A stretch of 64,000 bases of DNA, taken from positions 2,294,001 through 2,358,000 of the forward strand of contig NZ_CP023049.2 in assembly GCF_002285635.2 (NCBI RefSeq). The letters are read 5' to 3'. Source of the stretch: Chryseobacterium piperi. Its GTDB lineage: Bacteria > Bacteroidota > Bacteroidia > Flavobacteriales > Weeksellaceae. Below the pieces are notes generated by a model. It saw only the letters and a program-made list of their open reading frames with translations, was not told the origin of the DNA and searched no databases. Position 1 is the stretch's first letter. Each line of letters begins with the position of its first letter. The position numbers and the translations under genes are program-made. Below are positions 53,681 to 61,913 of this stretch, one piece after another.

Positions 53681-55261
53681 ATGGATAGAAAAAAATTCAT
53701 TACCACCAGTGCCTTAGGAATATCAAGTCTTTATTTCTTAAGCAGTAACCTCCTTTTCGCGTCCCGGCCGAAAGCTTACCGGCAAAAGGATCCCATAGAA
53801 ACTCCCGTCATTATAATTGGCTCCGGATATGGTGGTGCTGTGGCAGCTTTACGTCTTTGTGAAGCAGGAAAAAAAGTACTCATGCTGGAAATGGGATTGA
53901 ATTGGGAAAAGTCAGGAATTCCTTATTCCAATCTATTAAAGCCAGGAAAAAGTGCAGCATGGCTAAAAAAGAAAACCATAGCTCCTTTTATGAACATTTT
54001 CTCTTTAACCCCTTTTACAGGGACTCTTGACCGATTGGATTTTGAAAACATCAACATTTGGGTAGGAAGAGGTGTCGGAGGAGGATCTATTGTTAATGGT
54101 GGTATGGCCGTGACTCCTAAAGAAAGTTATTTCAAAGAAGTTTTTCCGCAATTGGACACTGAAAAATTCTATCAGTCCTATTTTCCGTTAGCCAGAAAAG
54201 AGCTGAAAGTAAATACTATTGATGAACAGTTTTTAAAGGACTGCCCTTATTATAAATTCACCAGAGTTGGAGAAGAAGAAGCACATAAGGCAGGTTTTAA
54301 AACAATCAGAGTTCCGAATGTATATGATTTCAAGTATATGGAAAAGGAGTTTAAAAATGAGGTCCCCCGTTCAGCACTTAATACCGAAGTTATTTATGGG
54401 AATAATTATGGTAAAAACAGTTTGGATAAAACCTATCTGAAAAAAGCATTAGATACCGGAAACCTTGAAATCCTTGACCTTCATTATGTCGATTCTATTC
54501 AGCTTAATCCTGATAAAAGCTATACCCTCAATGTTCAAAACATCAATACATCAGGAAATGTAGAAGTTGAAAAAGTCTTTCATTGTCAAAAGCTGATCCT
54601 GTCAGCCGGTACAATGGGAACTTTAAAACTACTGATGCGTTCTAATGAACTGAACCAGCTTCCTATTGAAAAAAGTGTCGGAAAAAACTGGGGAAACAAT
54701 GGGAACTTTATGACGGGAAGAAACTGGGTGAGACCTTTATCAGGAGGTACCGGTGTACAGCAATCCACAATTCCCGTAGGAGGTGTTGACAACTGGGATG
54801 ACAAAGACCACCCTTTCTTCACAGAGATTGCACCATTACCCATGGGGATGGATGTTGCCACTGCATTGTATTTAATGATCAACAGAGTAGATAAAAAAGG
54901 AAAAGTTTCCTATAATGGAAAAACCCAACAGCTTGTTCTAGACTGGGATGTTTCCAACACACAAAAAATGAGAGAAAATGCAGATTATTTTATCAAAAAA
55001 ATGAATAAGGCTAACGGTGGAACGAGAAGTCATTTTCTTTTCAAAAATGGGTTTGGACCTAATGTATGCTATCATCCTTTAGGAGGATGTGTGCTGGGTG
55101 AAGCCACCAATGCTTACGGGAAATTAAACGGTCACGAAAATCTTTTTATACTGGATGGGTCATTGATTCCCGGAACAATTGGAGTAAACCCTTTTGTCAC
55201 TATTGTTGCCATAGCAGAATATTGTATGGAGAATTTAATTCAGCAGGATGAGTTTACTTAG
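53681..55261 (+). CDS. GMC oxidoreductase (cholesterol-oxidase-like)
   Basis: The 526-residue flavoenzyme has an export-type N-terminus (MDRKKFITTSALGISSLYFLSS), then an FAD-binding IIIGSGYGGAVAALRLCEAG (about 44-62), VGRGVGGGSIVNGGMAV, and a late segment with VCYHPLGGCVLGEA and LFILDGSLIPGTIGVNPFVT, containing the His and Asn positions used for catalysis in cholesterol oxidases. The substrate may be a sterol-like or other alcohol; not established. Its last 4 bases overlap the convergent aadS gene. Confidence 0.9.
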   Translation: MDRKKFITTSALGISSLYFLSSNLLFASRPKAYRQKDPIETPVIIIGSGYGGAVAALRLCEAGKKVLMLEMGLNWEKSGIPYSNLLKPGKSAAWLKKKTIAPFMNIFSLTPFTGTLDRLDFENINIWVGRGVGGGSIVNGGMAVTPKESYFKEVFPQLDTEKFYQSYFPLARKELKVNTIDEQFLKDCPYYKFTRVGEEEAHKAGFKTIRVPNVYDFKYMEKEFKNEVPRSALNTEVIYGNNYGKNSLDKTYLKKALDTGNLEILDLHYVDSIQLNPDKSYTLNVQNINTSGNVEVEKVFHCQKLILSAGTMGTLKLLMRSNELNQLPIEKSVGKNWGNNGNFMTGRNWVRPLSGGTGVQQSTIPVGGVDNWDDKDHPFFTEIAPLPMGMDVATALYLMINRVDKKGKVSYNGKTQQLVLDWDVSNTQKMRENADYFIKKMNKANGGTRSHFLFKNGFGPNVCYHPLGGCVLGEATNAYGKLNGHENLFILDGSLIPGTIGVNPFVTIVAIAEYCMENLIQQDEFT

Positions 55262-56124
55262 TATTTCTCTTTTATTTCATTAAGGTATTTTCTAACTTTA
55301 TTTTCCATTTCCAACGGATATGGAGAACCAATTTTCTTAGCAAGGAAAGTCCCTACTTCATGTACCAGATCTGCACATGCAAATAATGCATTCCAATTGT
55401 CCTCAATACTACTTCCTGAAAAAGTAGCTTCTACTTGCTTCCAAAGTTCAGGGGAGAGATATTTTTTGAAAAGCCTTCCATGCTTATTAGTCGTGATATT
55501 ATTCCATTCTTTTTCACTGGCAATATACCATTCAAGCATAGGAACTAAATAATCTGTTCTGATAACATCTTCCATCATGAACTTTGCATAAAAAATGTCA
55601 TCACGTTTAAGACATTTGGCCACATAAGTCGTATCCCACCAAAAATCATTGATCAATTGCTGAAACCTTTGTTCCGTAGGCTTCTTTATCATGATAGACT
55701 GATGTGTAGGAGGTTTGAGTTCTTTTGTCAGATCATCTTTATCTATCAGCACTTTATAACCTACATCCCAATCTTCAGGAAGTGTCTCTCCATCAACTTC
55801 CTTAATAAATTCGGACTTTTCGTAGAGCTTAAAATCTACTTTAACATGGTCTTCATACAATACCATTTTCATAGCATGTTTCCCGTCAAAAAAAGTTTCA
55901 TCCTCTTCTACCATAGAAATAGGCGTTCCAAAGCATTCAATCCATTTTTTATCAGATTCATAAGGCTTCATACCTTCAAAAACCAGCTCAACATCCAGAT
56001 CGCTAAAATCATCTACAGGAGCATAGGGATTCACCAATGAACTGGTCAATAAAACAGTACGGATATCCGGATTCTCTTTCGCCCAGTTTATAATCTGCTT
56101 CAGCTTCTCTTCTCTTGCCTTCAT
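55258..56124 (-). CDS. aadS: Aminoglycoside 6-adenylyltransferase (AadS-type, streptomycin resistance)
   Basis: The 288-residue enzyme belongs to the ANT(6) nucleotidyltransferase family, which inactivates streptomycin by adenylylation. The nucleotidyltransferase core is near the start (VLLTSSLVNPYAPVDDFSDLDVELVFE), with DFSDLD carrying metal-binding aspartates. VKVDFKLYEK and QQLINDFWWDTTYVAKCLKR are also typical. AadS genes are known on Chryseobacterium and Elizabethkingia chromosomes, so this is likely intrinsic. It starts 1 base after the upstream unknown gene, indicating tight coupling. Resistance is predicted, not shown. Confidence 0.88.
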   Translation of the reverse strand: MKAREEKLKQIINWAKENPDIRTVLLTSSLVNPYAPVDDFSDLDVELVFEGMKPYESDKKWIECFGTPISMVEEDETFFDGKHAMKMVLYEDHVKVDFKLYEKSEFIKEVDGETLPEDWDVGYKVLIDKDDLTKELKPPTHQSIMIKKPTEQRFQQLINDFWWDTTYVAKCLKRDDIFYAKFMMEDVIRTDYLVPMLEWYIASEKEWNNITTNKHGRLFKKYLSPELWKQVEATFSGSSIEDNWNALFACADLVHEVGTFLAKKIGSPYPLEMENKVRKYLNEIKEKY

Positions 56125-56125
56125 G

Positions 56126-56527
56126 TTAATAGGATTCTGAAATTTTCACTCTATAGACATCCATGGCATTTCTTTTAATCGATTCTACAAAAAAACCGCC
56201 TTCTTCAGGAATTACTTCCTTCAGATCAAAACTCTTACAATCTTTGGGCAAGCCTGAGAATATCAAGGTAAACCAAAAGTCCCGCATAAAAGGAACAGGA
56301 GTCCAATTGGGAAATATGGTAATATTTTCAGCGTGAATGAGCTTACTTTGATGCTCTGATTGGTTATCAAGAAGATACGTTGTATTCCAGATCCTGATCA
56401 GATTCCCCAAAAATGGTGATGCCGGGAAACAACAATGCACAATGACCTGTTTCTCTTCTTCTACATTCGTTTTAAGAGATTCCAGAAGCTCTTTAGCAAT
56501 AATAGGCTTTACAATTATTTCTTCCAC
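56126..56527 (-). CDS. Uncharacterised protein upstream of aadS, GTG start
   Basis: I do not recognise this 133-residue protein. It has no signal peptide. It has a Cys-Cys pair (VIVHCCFPASPFLGNLIRIW) and a hydrophobic middle (FMRDFWFTLIFSGLPKD) that could be a beta-sheet core. The start codon is GTG; no ATG is available near the start of the conserved-looking region. A single base separates its stop from the aadS start, so it is probably co-translated with the resistance gene. Confidence 0.75.
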   Translation of the reverse strand: MEEIIVKPIIAKELLESLKTNVEEEKQVIVHCCFPASPFLGNLIRIWNTTYLLDNQSEHQSKLIHAENITIFPNWTPVPFMRDFWFTLIFSGLPKDCKSFDLKEVIPEEGGFFVESIKRNAMDVYRVKISESY

Positions 56528-56534
56528 GTTTCTT

Positions 56535-56569
56535 TTATAAGTGATGGGTAATCAGTAATGAATAATATC
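56535..56569. repeat. 7-bp tandem array (TAATRRG-type, 5 units)
   Basis: Units every 7 bases: TTATAAG, TGATGGG, TAATCAG, TAATGAA, TAATATC. Same family and strand orientation as the array at 51503-51537, directly upstream of the GTG-start gene. Confidence 0.7.
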
Positions 56570-56835
56570 CTGCAAATTTATTTAATTTTAAGTTGATATG
56601 GATCTATTGATTGAATTATGATTATGTTAAGGATTTTTTTATCAACTGGTTTTTATAGTTGACTAACCAAACTCTGATATTTTACATGTCGTATATTATC
56701 TATAAAAAGTTTATTATGCTTTTTGTTTTTATCTGGTGATTATGTATTAAAAAAGTAAGCCACTAAACTATAAAAGAGTCCTTTTATGATCAGCTCAAAG
56801 TCAAGGACTTTGCACGATTAGAGTTTTTTAAATAA

Positions 56836-56872
56836 CAAACGATCGCAAATTGCGACCGTTTTGTTTATTATT
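56836..56872 (+). terminator. Orphan terminator-like hairpin
   Basis: AAACGATCGCA pairs with TGCGACCGTTT around a 3-base loop with one mismatch, followed by TTGTTTATTATT. No intact gene precedes it on the plus strand. Confidence 0.4.
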
Positions 56873-56991
56873 CTATTTGGACACGATCGAGACGATCGCG
56901 CCAGCTAGGGGAATTGTTCCGAATTATAACCCATCTCTATTTTGCTAAAGTCCAAGCCCTTTTTTGCAAGTAATCTTTGGCAGGTTTGCTA

Positions 56992-57009
56992 TGTCAAACT
57001 CATTTGACA
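56992..57009. promoter_or_regulatory. Perfect inverted repeat TGTCAAA-N4-TTTGACA
   Basis: A 7-bp perfect inverted repeat with a 4-base centre lies about 110 bases before the XRE pseudogene. It could be an operator for that regulator's ancestor or a weak hairpin; no function can be proven. Confidence 0.35.
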
Positions 57010-57070
57010 AACGCACATATTCCTTTTCATTCAAACAACAAACTCGTATTTCTTTTATCAAATTATTTTG

Positions 57071-57092
57071 ACTACATTTGTACATATACAGT
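57071..57092 (+). promoter_or_regulatory. Candidate XRE operator overlapping a -7 box (TACATTTG)
   Basis: TACATTTG at 57073-57080 is a full -7 match. It lies inside a 22-base imperfect palindrome (ACTACATTTGTACATATACAGT, 16 of 22 positions symmetric) centred on TGTACA. Autoregulation by an XRE protein from such a site is typical. Confidence 0.45.
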
Positions 57093-57119
57093 AAAACCAA
57101 TTGACTTTAAGCAATTATT

Positions 57120-57449
57120 ATGTTGAACATTGGAGAACGTATCATACAATTTAGAAAACAGCAAAATCTTTTCCAAGACGATCTAGCAAAGAAGGCGGGA
57201 GTATCCCGTACCATTAATTGGTAATTACGAACGTAATGCCAACACTCCTTCTATTGAGGGAAGTTAGCCAAGATCTTTAATGTAACTGTGGATTTTATGA
57301 TTGGTGAAGGCGAACTGGCCGCTCTGGATAGGCATCTGCTAAAACATATTGAAGATATCGAAAAATTGGACGAAGACACGAAAAAACACCTGTTCTTCAT
57401 CATTGATAACATCATACAAAATTATAAAACCCAAAAAGTTTTTAAATAA
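57120..57449 (+). pseudogene. XRE-family transcriptional regulator, disrupted by two small insertions
   Basis: The region reads as a helix-turn-helix regulator of about 108 residues (MLNIGERIIQFRKQQNLFQD, then DDLAKKAGVSRTI) when two insertions are removed: one extra A near 57216 in ACCATTAATTGG and two extra Gs near 57258 in ATTGAGGG. After correction it continues IGNYERNANTPSIEKLAKIF and VTVDFMIGEGE through to VFK. The 330-base region is 327 bases when corrected, a whole number of codons. As it stands the frame stops soon after the HTH. It is directly followed by the 57450 gene, whose ATG abuts its stop. Confidence 0.8.
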
Positions 57450-57890
57450 ATGAAAAAGATTATACTTTCTTCTCTTCTTCTGACCGCTTCTTTTACTCTA
57501 GCTCAGGAACTAGATCCTCCCCCACCTGCAACCCCTACAGTAGAAAACAAAATTTTCATTGATGAACTAATCAAAGTAACCAACTTTGAAAAATATTTTT
57601 ACAATTATTGTAAAAATAAAATTGAACAAACTGCTAAAGAAAACAATTGGGACGAGAAGAAAAAACAAGAGATAATTAAGAGTATCCATTTTGAACAATT
57701 TAATAACACAATCTATAATACATTCGCTTTATATTCTAAAGAAGAACTTATGAATATAACAGGTCTATTTAAAAGTTTAAATAATAAAAGCTATCCTCAA
57801 TTAGTTCCTATGAGTTATGTTATTCAACATAATTTGGAAGGATTTGTAATTGATTTAGCACAAGGTGATTACTTATTTTTAAATAAATAA
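57450..57890 (+). CDS. Exported protein of unknown function, possibly DUF2059-like
   Basis: The 146-residue protein has a signal peptide (ending TLAQ, about residue 19), a short Pro-rich linker (ELDPPPPATP), then a helical body. YNTFALYSKEELMNITGLFKSL resembles the FTEEEL-x-x-L-x-x-FYKS pattern of DUF2059, but the match is weak. It follows the XRE pseudogene without a gap and may have been its operon partner. Confidence 0.65.
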   Translation: MKKIILSSLLLTASFTLAQELDPPPPATPTVENKIFIDELIKVTNFEKYFYNYCKNKIEQTAKENNWDEKKKQEIIKSIHFEQFNNTIYNTFALYSKEELMNITGLFKSLNNKSYPQLVPMSYVIQHNLEGFVIDLAQGDYLFLNK

Positions 57891-57916
57891 AAGCCGCATA
57901 AAGCGGCTTTTATTAT
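57889..57916. terminator. Bidirectional intrinsic terminator
   Basis: Stem AAAAGCCGC / GCGGCTTTT with a 5-base loop overlaps the stop codon of the plus-strand gene and ends before the stop of the convergent 57916 gene. T tracts are present both ways. Confidence 0.8.
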
Positions 57917-58293
57917 TACTTTATTGCCCAACTAGGCAATTCTTTCCAGTCTCCTGGTGGAGGTGATTTTATATTATCGGGAACAGGAATGTCAATTAAT
58001 ATTTTCGCATTCTTAATATTTAAACTATCATATTTAACTAAAAACCTTTTTCCCAAAAATTGCTCTCTCTCCCCATCTCTTATTATTCTAGTATAAGAAC
58101 TTATGAGGTTTCCGTGAAGATAAAAACTACAATCTGACCAATTTTTACCTCCCATTTCAATACTTTCGATTTTTGCTATTGAATATTTTAGATTCTTAGT
58201 AAGGGATTCTTCTCTTTTATTATTTCTTAAAACAAAATAAGCAATAAAAGCAATAGCAGCGATAATCCCTATTCCATTAATCACATATTTCAT
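57916..58293 (-). CDS. Small membrane protein, candidate immunity protein of the RHS locus
   Basis: I do not recognise this 125-residue protein. It has one N-terminal membrane helix (about 5-22, NGIGIIAAIAFIAYFVL) followed by a charged region, and a C-terminal beta-rich part (FLGKRFLVKYDSLNIKN). Its ATG shares one base with the stop codon of the RHS core gene, so it is translationally coupled to the RHS tail. This is the usual position of an immunity protein in polymorphic toxin loci. The role is inferred only from position. Confidence 0.7.
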   Translation of the reverse strand: MKYVINGIGIIAAIAFIAYFVLRNNKREESLTKNLKYSIAKIESIEMGGKNWSDCSFYLHGNLISSYTRIIRDGEREQFLGKRFLVKYDSLNIKNAKILIDIPVPDNIKSPPPGDWKELPSWAIK

Positions 58294-60995
58294 TATTTCG
58301 TTTCTTTAGGTTTTAAAGTTTCATTTACAAATCCTTTTGTTGTTTGAACTGTATATTCACTTACATTTTTTATAACAGTTTCTGTGGCTCCAGTAGTTTT
58401 TAATGAATTTGAAATACCTTCGCTAGCCTTTCCTGCTGCAGCTCCTAATAATATATCCATTATAACTGATCTTCCACTTTTATTTCCTGTAATACCATAT
58501 ATGTTATGCTCTCCCGTTTTTAAACTATAGTCAGCTAAACCTCCTACGAGATTCCCAGCTCCTGGAGTCATAAAAGTATCTGCTCCAAAGTCATATAAAT
58601 CTACATCCCCTGTCGAAGCCGCTTGAGAAGTAAGACTAATAGTCGCTTTTGTAAATATTGCCTCTGTTGAAAACAGAACAGGAAGAGCCTCCAAATACAA
58701 AGGAAAAGCTGTAAAACCTGCCATAAATTTACCAAAGTCATTTACAGGCTTCATATTTACAGGTGCAGTATCGGGAGCTATTTTTGAAATACCATCTATT
58801 GTATAATTTCTATTCAAACCTAATACAACTTCTTGACTACGTCCAATACCAGAACCATTACTTCCTAAATATGTTGTATAAATATTATTTGTTCTGCCAT
58901 TGGAATAATCAGAATATCCAGCCGTCATTGCCTGTCTTTTTGAAGTAATGTCACTCCTCCAATGCCACCCCCAAGAATCTTTCACCCAATCGTACGGAGC
59001 ACGTCCATCAGGATCCATATAACGAAGCGGATTATTAAAGCTAAAGGTGTATGGCGACCAGCTTGTCATCTTCTCAGCTAGCGGATCCACAACTCCCCAT
59101 CTTCCAATATCTGCCATATAAAATCTCGCTCCATAATCATACATCCCGGTTTCAGTTTGTAACTCTTTCCCGCTGTACTTATATTGATAAGCAGAATTCC
59201 CTCCTACATTATTATATCGTTCATGCTTGAGTCCAAATGGATAATAATTATTTTCCTCTATTGCTTCTGCTCCCGAGCCATTATTGGTATAGCTTAATCT
59301 TATATTTCCTAAATGATCAGTATAATTGTAAATATACTTATTTTTTGCAAAATCATAATAGCCTTCGGCTGATGGAACAAATTGCAATACCCCGTCTTGG
59401 TATTGGAATCCATCTAGATATTCCGTTTGACTCACCTTTGGGCTTACACCTCCAGAGATCTGCTTTCTCACCTTAACTCCATCTGCACGATAAATATAAT
59501 TCGTTATTTGGCTTAATGAGCCTGTACCCATCATTAAATTATTAGGTAAATTCAGATAATTATAGACGATCTTATTGATTCCTTTGTCCAACTGATTAAT
59601 CATTCTGCCATTGTTGTCATAGCTAATGGTATTACCCAATGCATTATATCCGGAGGGATTATTTGCAATATTTGATGGTAAAGTAATACTTGATAATCTA
59701 TTACTTTGATTATTGCTTTCATAATTATAAACCAGATTATCAATAACTTCAGCAGTCAATCCTGAAGCAGGCTTAGAATTTCTTTTCAGCGTGGTAATAT
59801 TACCATTAAGATCATAAGTCAGCTCTTCATTAAAAAATTGATTTTGAACAACAGAGGAATAAGGCTCTGAATAGAGTCCTTTGCTCAATCGGTTTAATCC
59901 ATCATATTGATAATTATACCTTCTTAATACCCCATCATTGAAAGTCGCCCAATCTACTTCTGAGATATTTCCATTGAACCTTCCTGAACCGCTTGCAGGA
60001 AACTCAGGACTATTGTATTTAATAGAATACCCAAACAATCTTCCGTTAAGGTTATGCGGATCATTAATATGAGTCATCCAACCCCGGATATTGTATTTAT
60101 AATCCATTTGCTCAAGGGGATTAGCAATAGCTACACCTCCTACTCTTTTAGATTGCAATTGAGACAGCTCATTATAATCATTTTGAGCTAAGATTTCTTC
60201 CGGTCTGTTGTCAACCTTATGTTTATGAATTTTTAATCGGTTCTGATGGTCATACGTGAAGGTTTCTGCGATGACTCTTTTAGCATCAGTGGTAAGTCTT
60301 TTATGTTCTGTAGTGACCTTTTGCGGAACACCTGCAAAATCCAGTTGAGAATCAGTTTTGGTATACCCTCCTAAATGATTAATAGAATAGGCACTAATAA
60401 CTCTCCCTCTATTATCATAATAACTATAGTTTTTAGTCCAATTATCATCTTCAATATTTTTAACCAGAGTCATGACAGGGAGACTCTTCGTACTCACTGA
60501 ATTGGCTGTTGCATTATCTGTTATAGCTGTGGAAGGTCTTGGCGGATTAAAGCTATAAGGAGGATACGTATCATAATAATTAACACTTAAAAGCTGGCTA
60601 ATAGCATTAGGATAACTGGATGATCCATTATCATAATATACTGCCATTCCATTTTGGGTAAATCCTACCGTAGTGTTAGGAGTTCTTGTAACATTGTTAC
60701 CTTCCTTTGCATCTGCCAAAGACTGCTCAGCAGCCCTTCCCGCAAGTCCATAGGCTTGAGAAGAAGTATAAATCCCGGTGTATGCTACTCTCCCAAACGC
60801 GTCATACTTGGTAAACAGCCATTGTTTAGAAGCTCCCATCATTGCATCCTGGGTCATAATCAATCGATCCCGTTTGTCATATATCATATACTCCCAGGCT
60901 TTACCAGGAAGTTTCTTAAGAACAAGCCTGCCTCTTCCGTCATACCGGTATAAATAGCATAAGTTCCCCATCACAGAATTTACATTGGCTATCAC
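58293..60995 (-). CDS. RHS repeat protein, C-terminal part with RHS core domain (frameshifted from 60992 gene)
   Basis: This 900-residue open frame carries YD-type RHS repeats (for example LYRYDGRGRLVLKK near the start) and the RHS-associated core (ETGMYDYGARFYMADIGRWG, then DPLAEKMTSWSPYTFSFNNP and RYMDPDGRAPYDW) at about residues 640-710. A tail of about 190 residues follows, which may carry a toxin or effector; I see no known catalytic motif. It has no signal peptide because it is the continuation of the DUF6443 gene: adding one C to the CCC at 61004-61006 (minus strand) joins both frames as VIPPQAAVIANVNS, giving one protein of about 1,205 residues. The small downstream gene overlaps the stop. 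Confidence 0.85.
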   Translation of the reverse strand: MIANVNSVMGNLCYLYRYDGRGRLVLKKLPGKAWEYMIYDKRDRLIMTQDAMMGASKQWLFTKYDAFGRVAYTGIYTSSQAYGLAGRAAEQSLADAKEGNNVTRTPNTTVGFTQNGMAVYYDNGSSSYPNAISQLLSVNYYDTYPPYSFNPPRPSTAITDNATANSVSTKSLPVMTLVKNIEDDNWTKNYSYYDNRGRVISAYSINHLGGYTKTDSQLDFAGVPQKVTTEHKRLTTDAKRVIAETFTYDHQNRLKIHKHKVDNRPEEILAQNDYNELSQLQSKRVGGVAIANPLEQMDYKYNIRGWMTHINDPHNLNGRLFGYSIKYNSPEFPASGSGRFNGNISEVDWATFNDGVLRRYNYQYDGLNRLSKGLYSEPYSSVVQNQFFNEELTYDLNGNITTLKRNSKPASGLTAEVIDNLVYNYESNNQSNRLSSITLPSNIANNPSGYNALGNTISYDNNGRMINQLDKGINKIVYNYLNLPNNLMMGTGSLSQITNYIYRADGVKVRKQISGGVSPKVSQTEYLDGFQYQDGVLQFVPSAEGYYDFAKNKYIYNYTDHLGNIRLSYTNNGSGAEAIEENNYYPFGLKHERYNNVGGNSAYQYKYSGKELQTETGMYDYGARFYMADIGRWGVVDPLAEKMTSWSPYTFSFNNPLRYMDPDGRAPYDWVKDSWGWHWRSDITSKRQAMTAGYSDYSNGRTNNIYTTYLGSNGSGIGRSQEVVLGLNRNYTIDGISKIAPDTAPVNMKPVNDFGKFMAGFTAFPLYLEALPVLFSTEAIFTKATISLTSQAASTGDVDLYDFGADTFMTPGAGNLVGGLADYSLKTGEHNIYGITGNKSGRSVIMDILLGAAAGKASEGISNSLKTTGATETVIKNVSEYTVQTTKGFVNETLKPKETK

Positions 60996-61909
60996 AGCTG
61001 CCTGGGTGGAATTACAAAAGCCAGCTGGTTATATTCATTATATACATAATACGTATCTGCATTTTCTGAAGCATTAATACTCATTCTGCTTAGAATAAGC
61101 TGCCCCTGCCCGTTTTTGAATTCTATTGTTTTATTTCCATCTTCGTCGGTCACTATATTTTTATATAACTGCCCAACTCCATATGTCCCTGATTGACTAA
61201 TAGCAGACGCAGTAGCTCCATTTGACCAACTTGTGGTAGTCACATATTTTTTAACTTCACCAGCAATATTAGCATCATATTGAAAGGTAACGGGCTTATT
61301 GGCCCATGCAGTTCCTACTTGCCTTTGTTCCAGTATTCTGTCCAAAGGAGAGTTTTCTAAGATTTTTTCAGCATAAATCTTTTCTTGTCCATAAATACCG
61401 GTTTGAGTAGCATTCGCTAAAGGATTAGAAATTATAGCTCCATTGGAAGTACCGGATTGAGGAACAGGAAGGAAGTCTTTCACCTGTCTTCCGAATCCAT
61501 CATATTCAATATGAGTTACTACATCTTTTCCTGTGGGGGAAGCTTTGATATTAATAACTTGTTTTGGCCTTCCCAAACCATCAAAATATTGAATGATTTC
61601 TGACCTTTTAGTACAATTAGCATCCAGACACCTGGTAGTCAATATATAATTTTCGGTAGAATTCATCCCTATGGCAGGGGTTGGATCTACAGGAGTAATT
61701 CCACCTCCGGGATTAGGGGCAGAGGCTATATATGCCCGAAAAGTGCCTATATTGGCAGAATTAGCCATAAAACCCGATAAAAGTCTTATACTTGAAGGTG
61801 CTGTTACTACTTTATTCTGTTCTGTAACAACGGTATTTAATATTCTTTGAGAATGAAATACAGAAGTTCCCAAGAACAAGATTACCCATTGAAATATCTT
61901 TTTCTTCAT
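60992..61909 (-). CDS. RHS protein N-terminal part with DUF6443 domain, truncated by frameshift
   Basis: The 305-residue frame has a signal peptide (MKKKIFQWVILFLGTSVFHS) and a DUF6443 domain: TENYILTTRCLDANC, then IIQYFDGLGRPKQVINIKASP and EYDGFGRQVKDFLPVPQ, and RILEQRQVGTAW and DTYYVYNEYNQLAFVIPP. In other Chryseobacterium RHS proteins this runs straight into RHS repeats; here a stop appears right after VIPP because of a one-base change. It overlaps the next frame by 4 bases. It follows the preceding RHS-like gene by 4 bases. As it stands, this would yield an exported stub. Confidence 0.85.
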   Translation of the reverse strand: MKKKIFQWVILFLGTSVFHSQRILNTVVTEQNKVVTAPSSIRLLSGFMANSANIGTFRAYIASAPNPGGGITPVDPTPAIGMNSTENYILTTRCLDANCTKRSEIIQYFDGLGRPKQVINIKASPTGKDVVTHIEYDGFGRQVKDFLPVPQSGTSNGAIISNPLANATQTGIYGQEKIYAEKILENSPLDRILEQRQVGTAWANKPVTFQYDANIAGEVKKYVTTTSWSNGATASAISQSGTYGVGQLYKNIVTDEDGNKTIEFKNGQGQLILSRMSINASENADTYYVYNEYNQLAFVIPPRQL

Positions 61910-61913
61910 TCTC

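Larger units (their letters stand above)
56570..57119. other. Accessory-looking intergenic region with hairpins and CGATCG clusters
   Basis: This 550-base stretch contains an orphan terminator-like hairpin near 56837, two CGATCG palindromes at about 56884-56899 followed by a locally GC-rich stretch, a perfect TGTCAAA/TTTGACA inverted repeat at 56992-57009, and the promoter of the XRE pseudogene. No gene is recognised. The sequence looks like debris from an earlier insertion. Confidence 0.5.

Noticed and set aside
55657..56040. Plus-strand 127-codon open frame antisense to aadS
   Set aside because: The minus-strand aadS frame has clear catalytic residues; the antisense frame shows only codon-bias mirroring.
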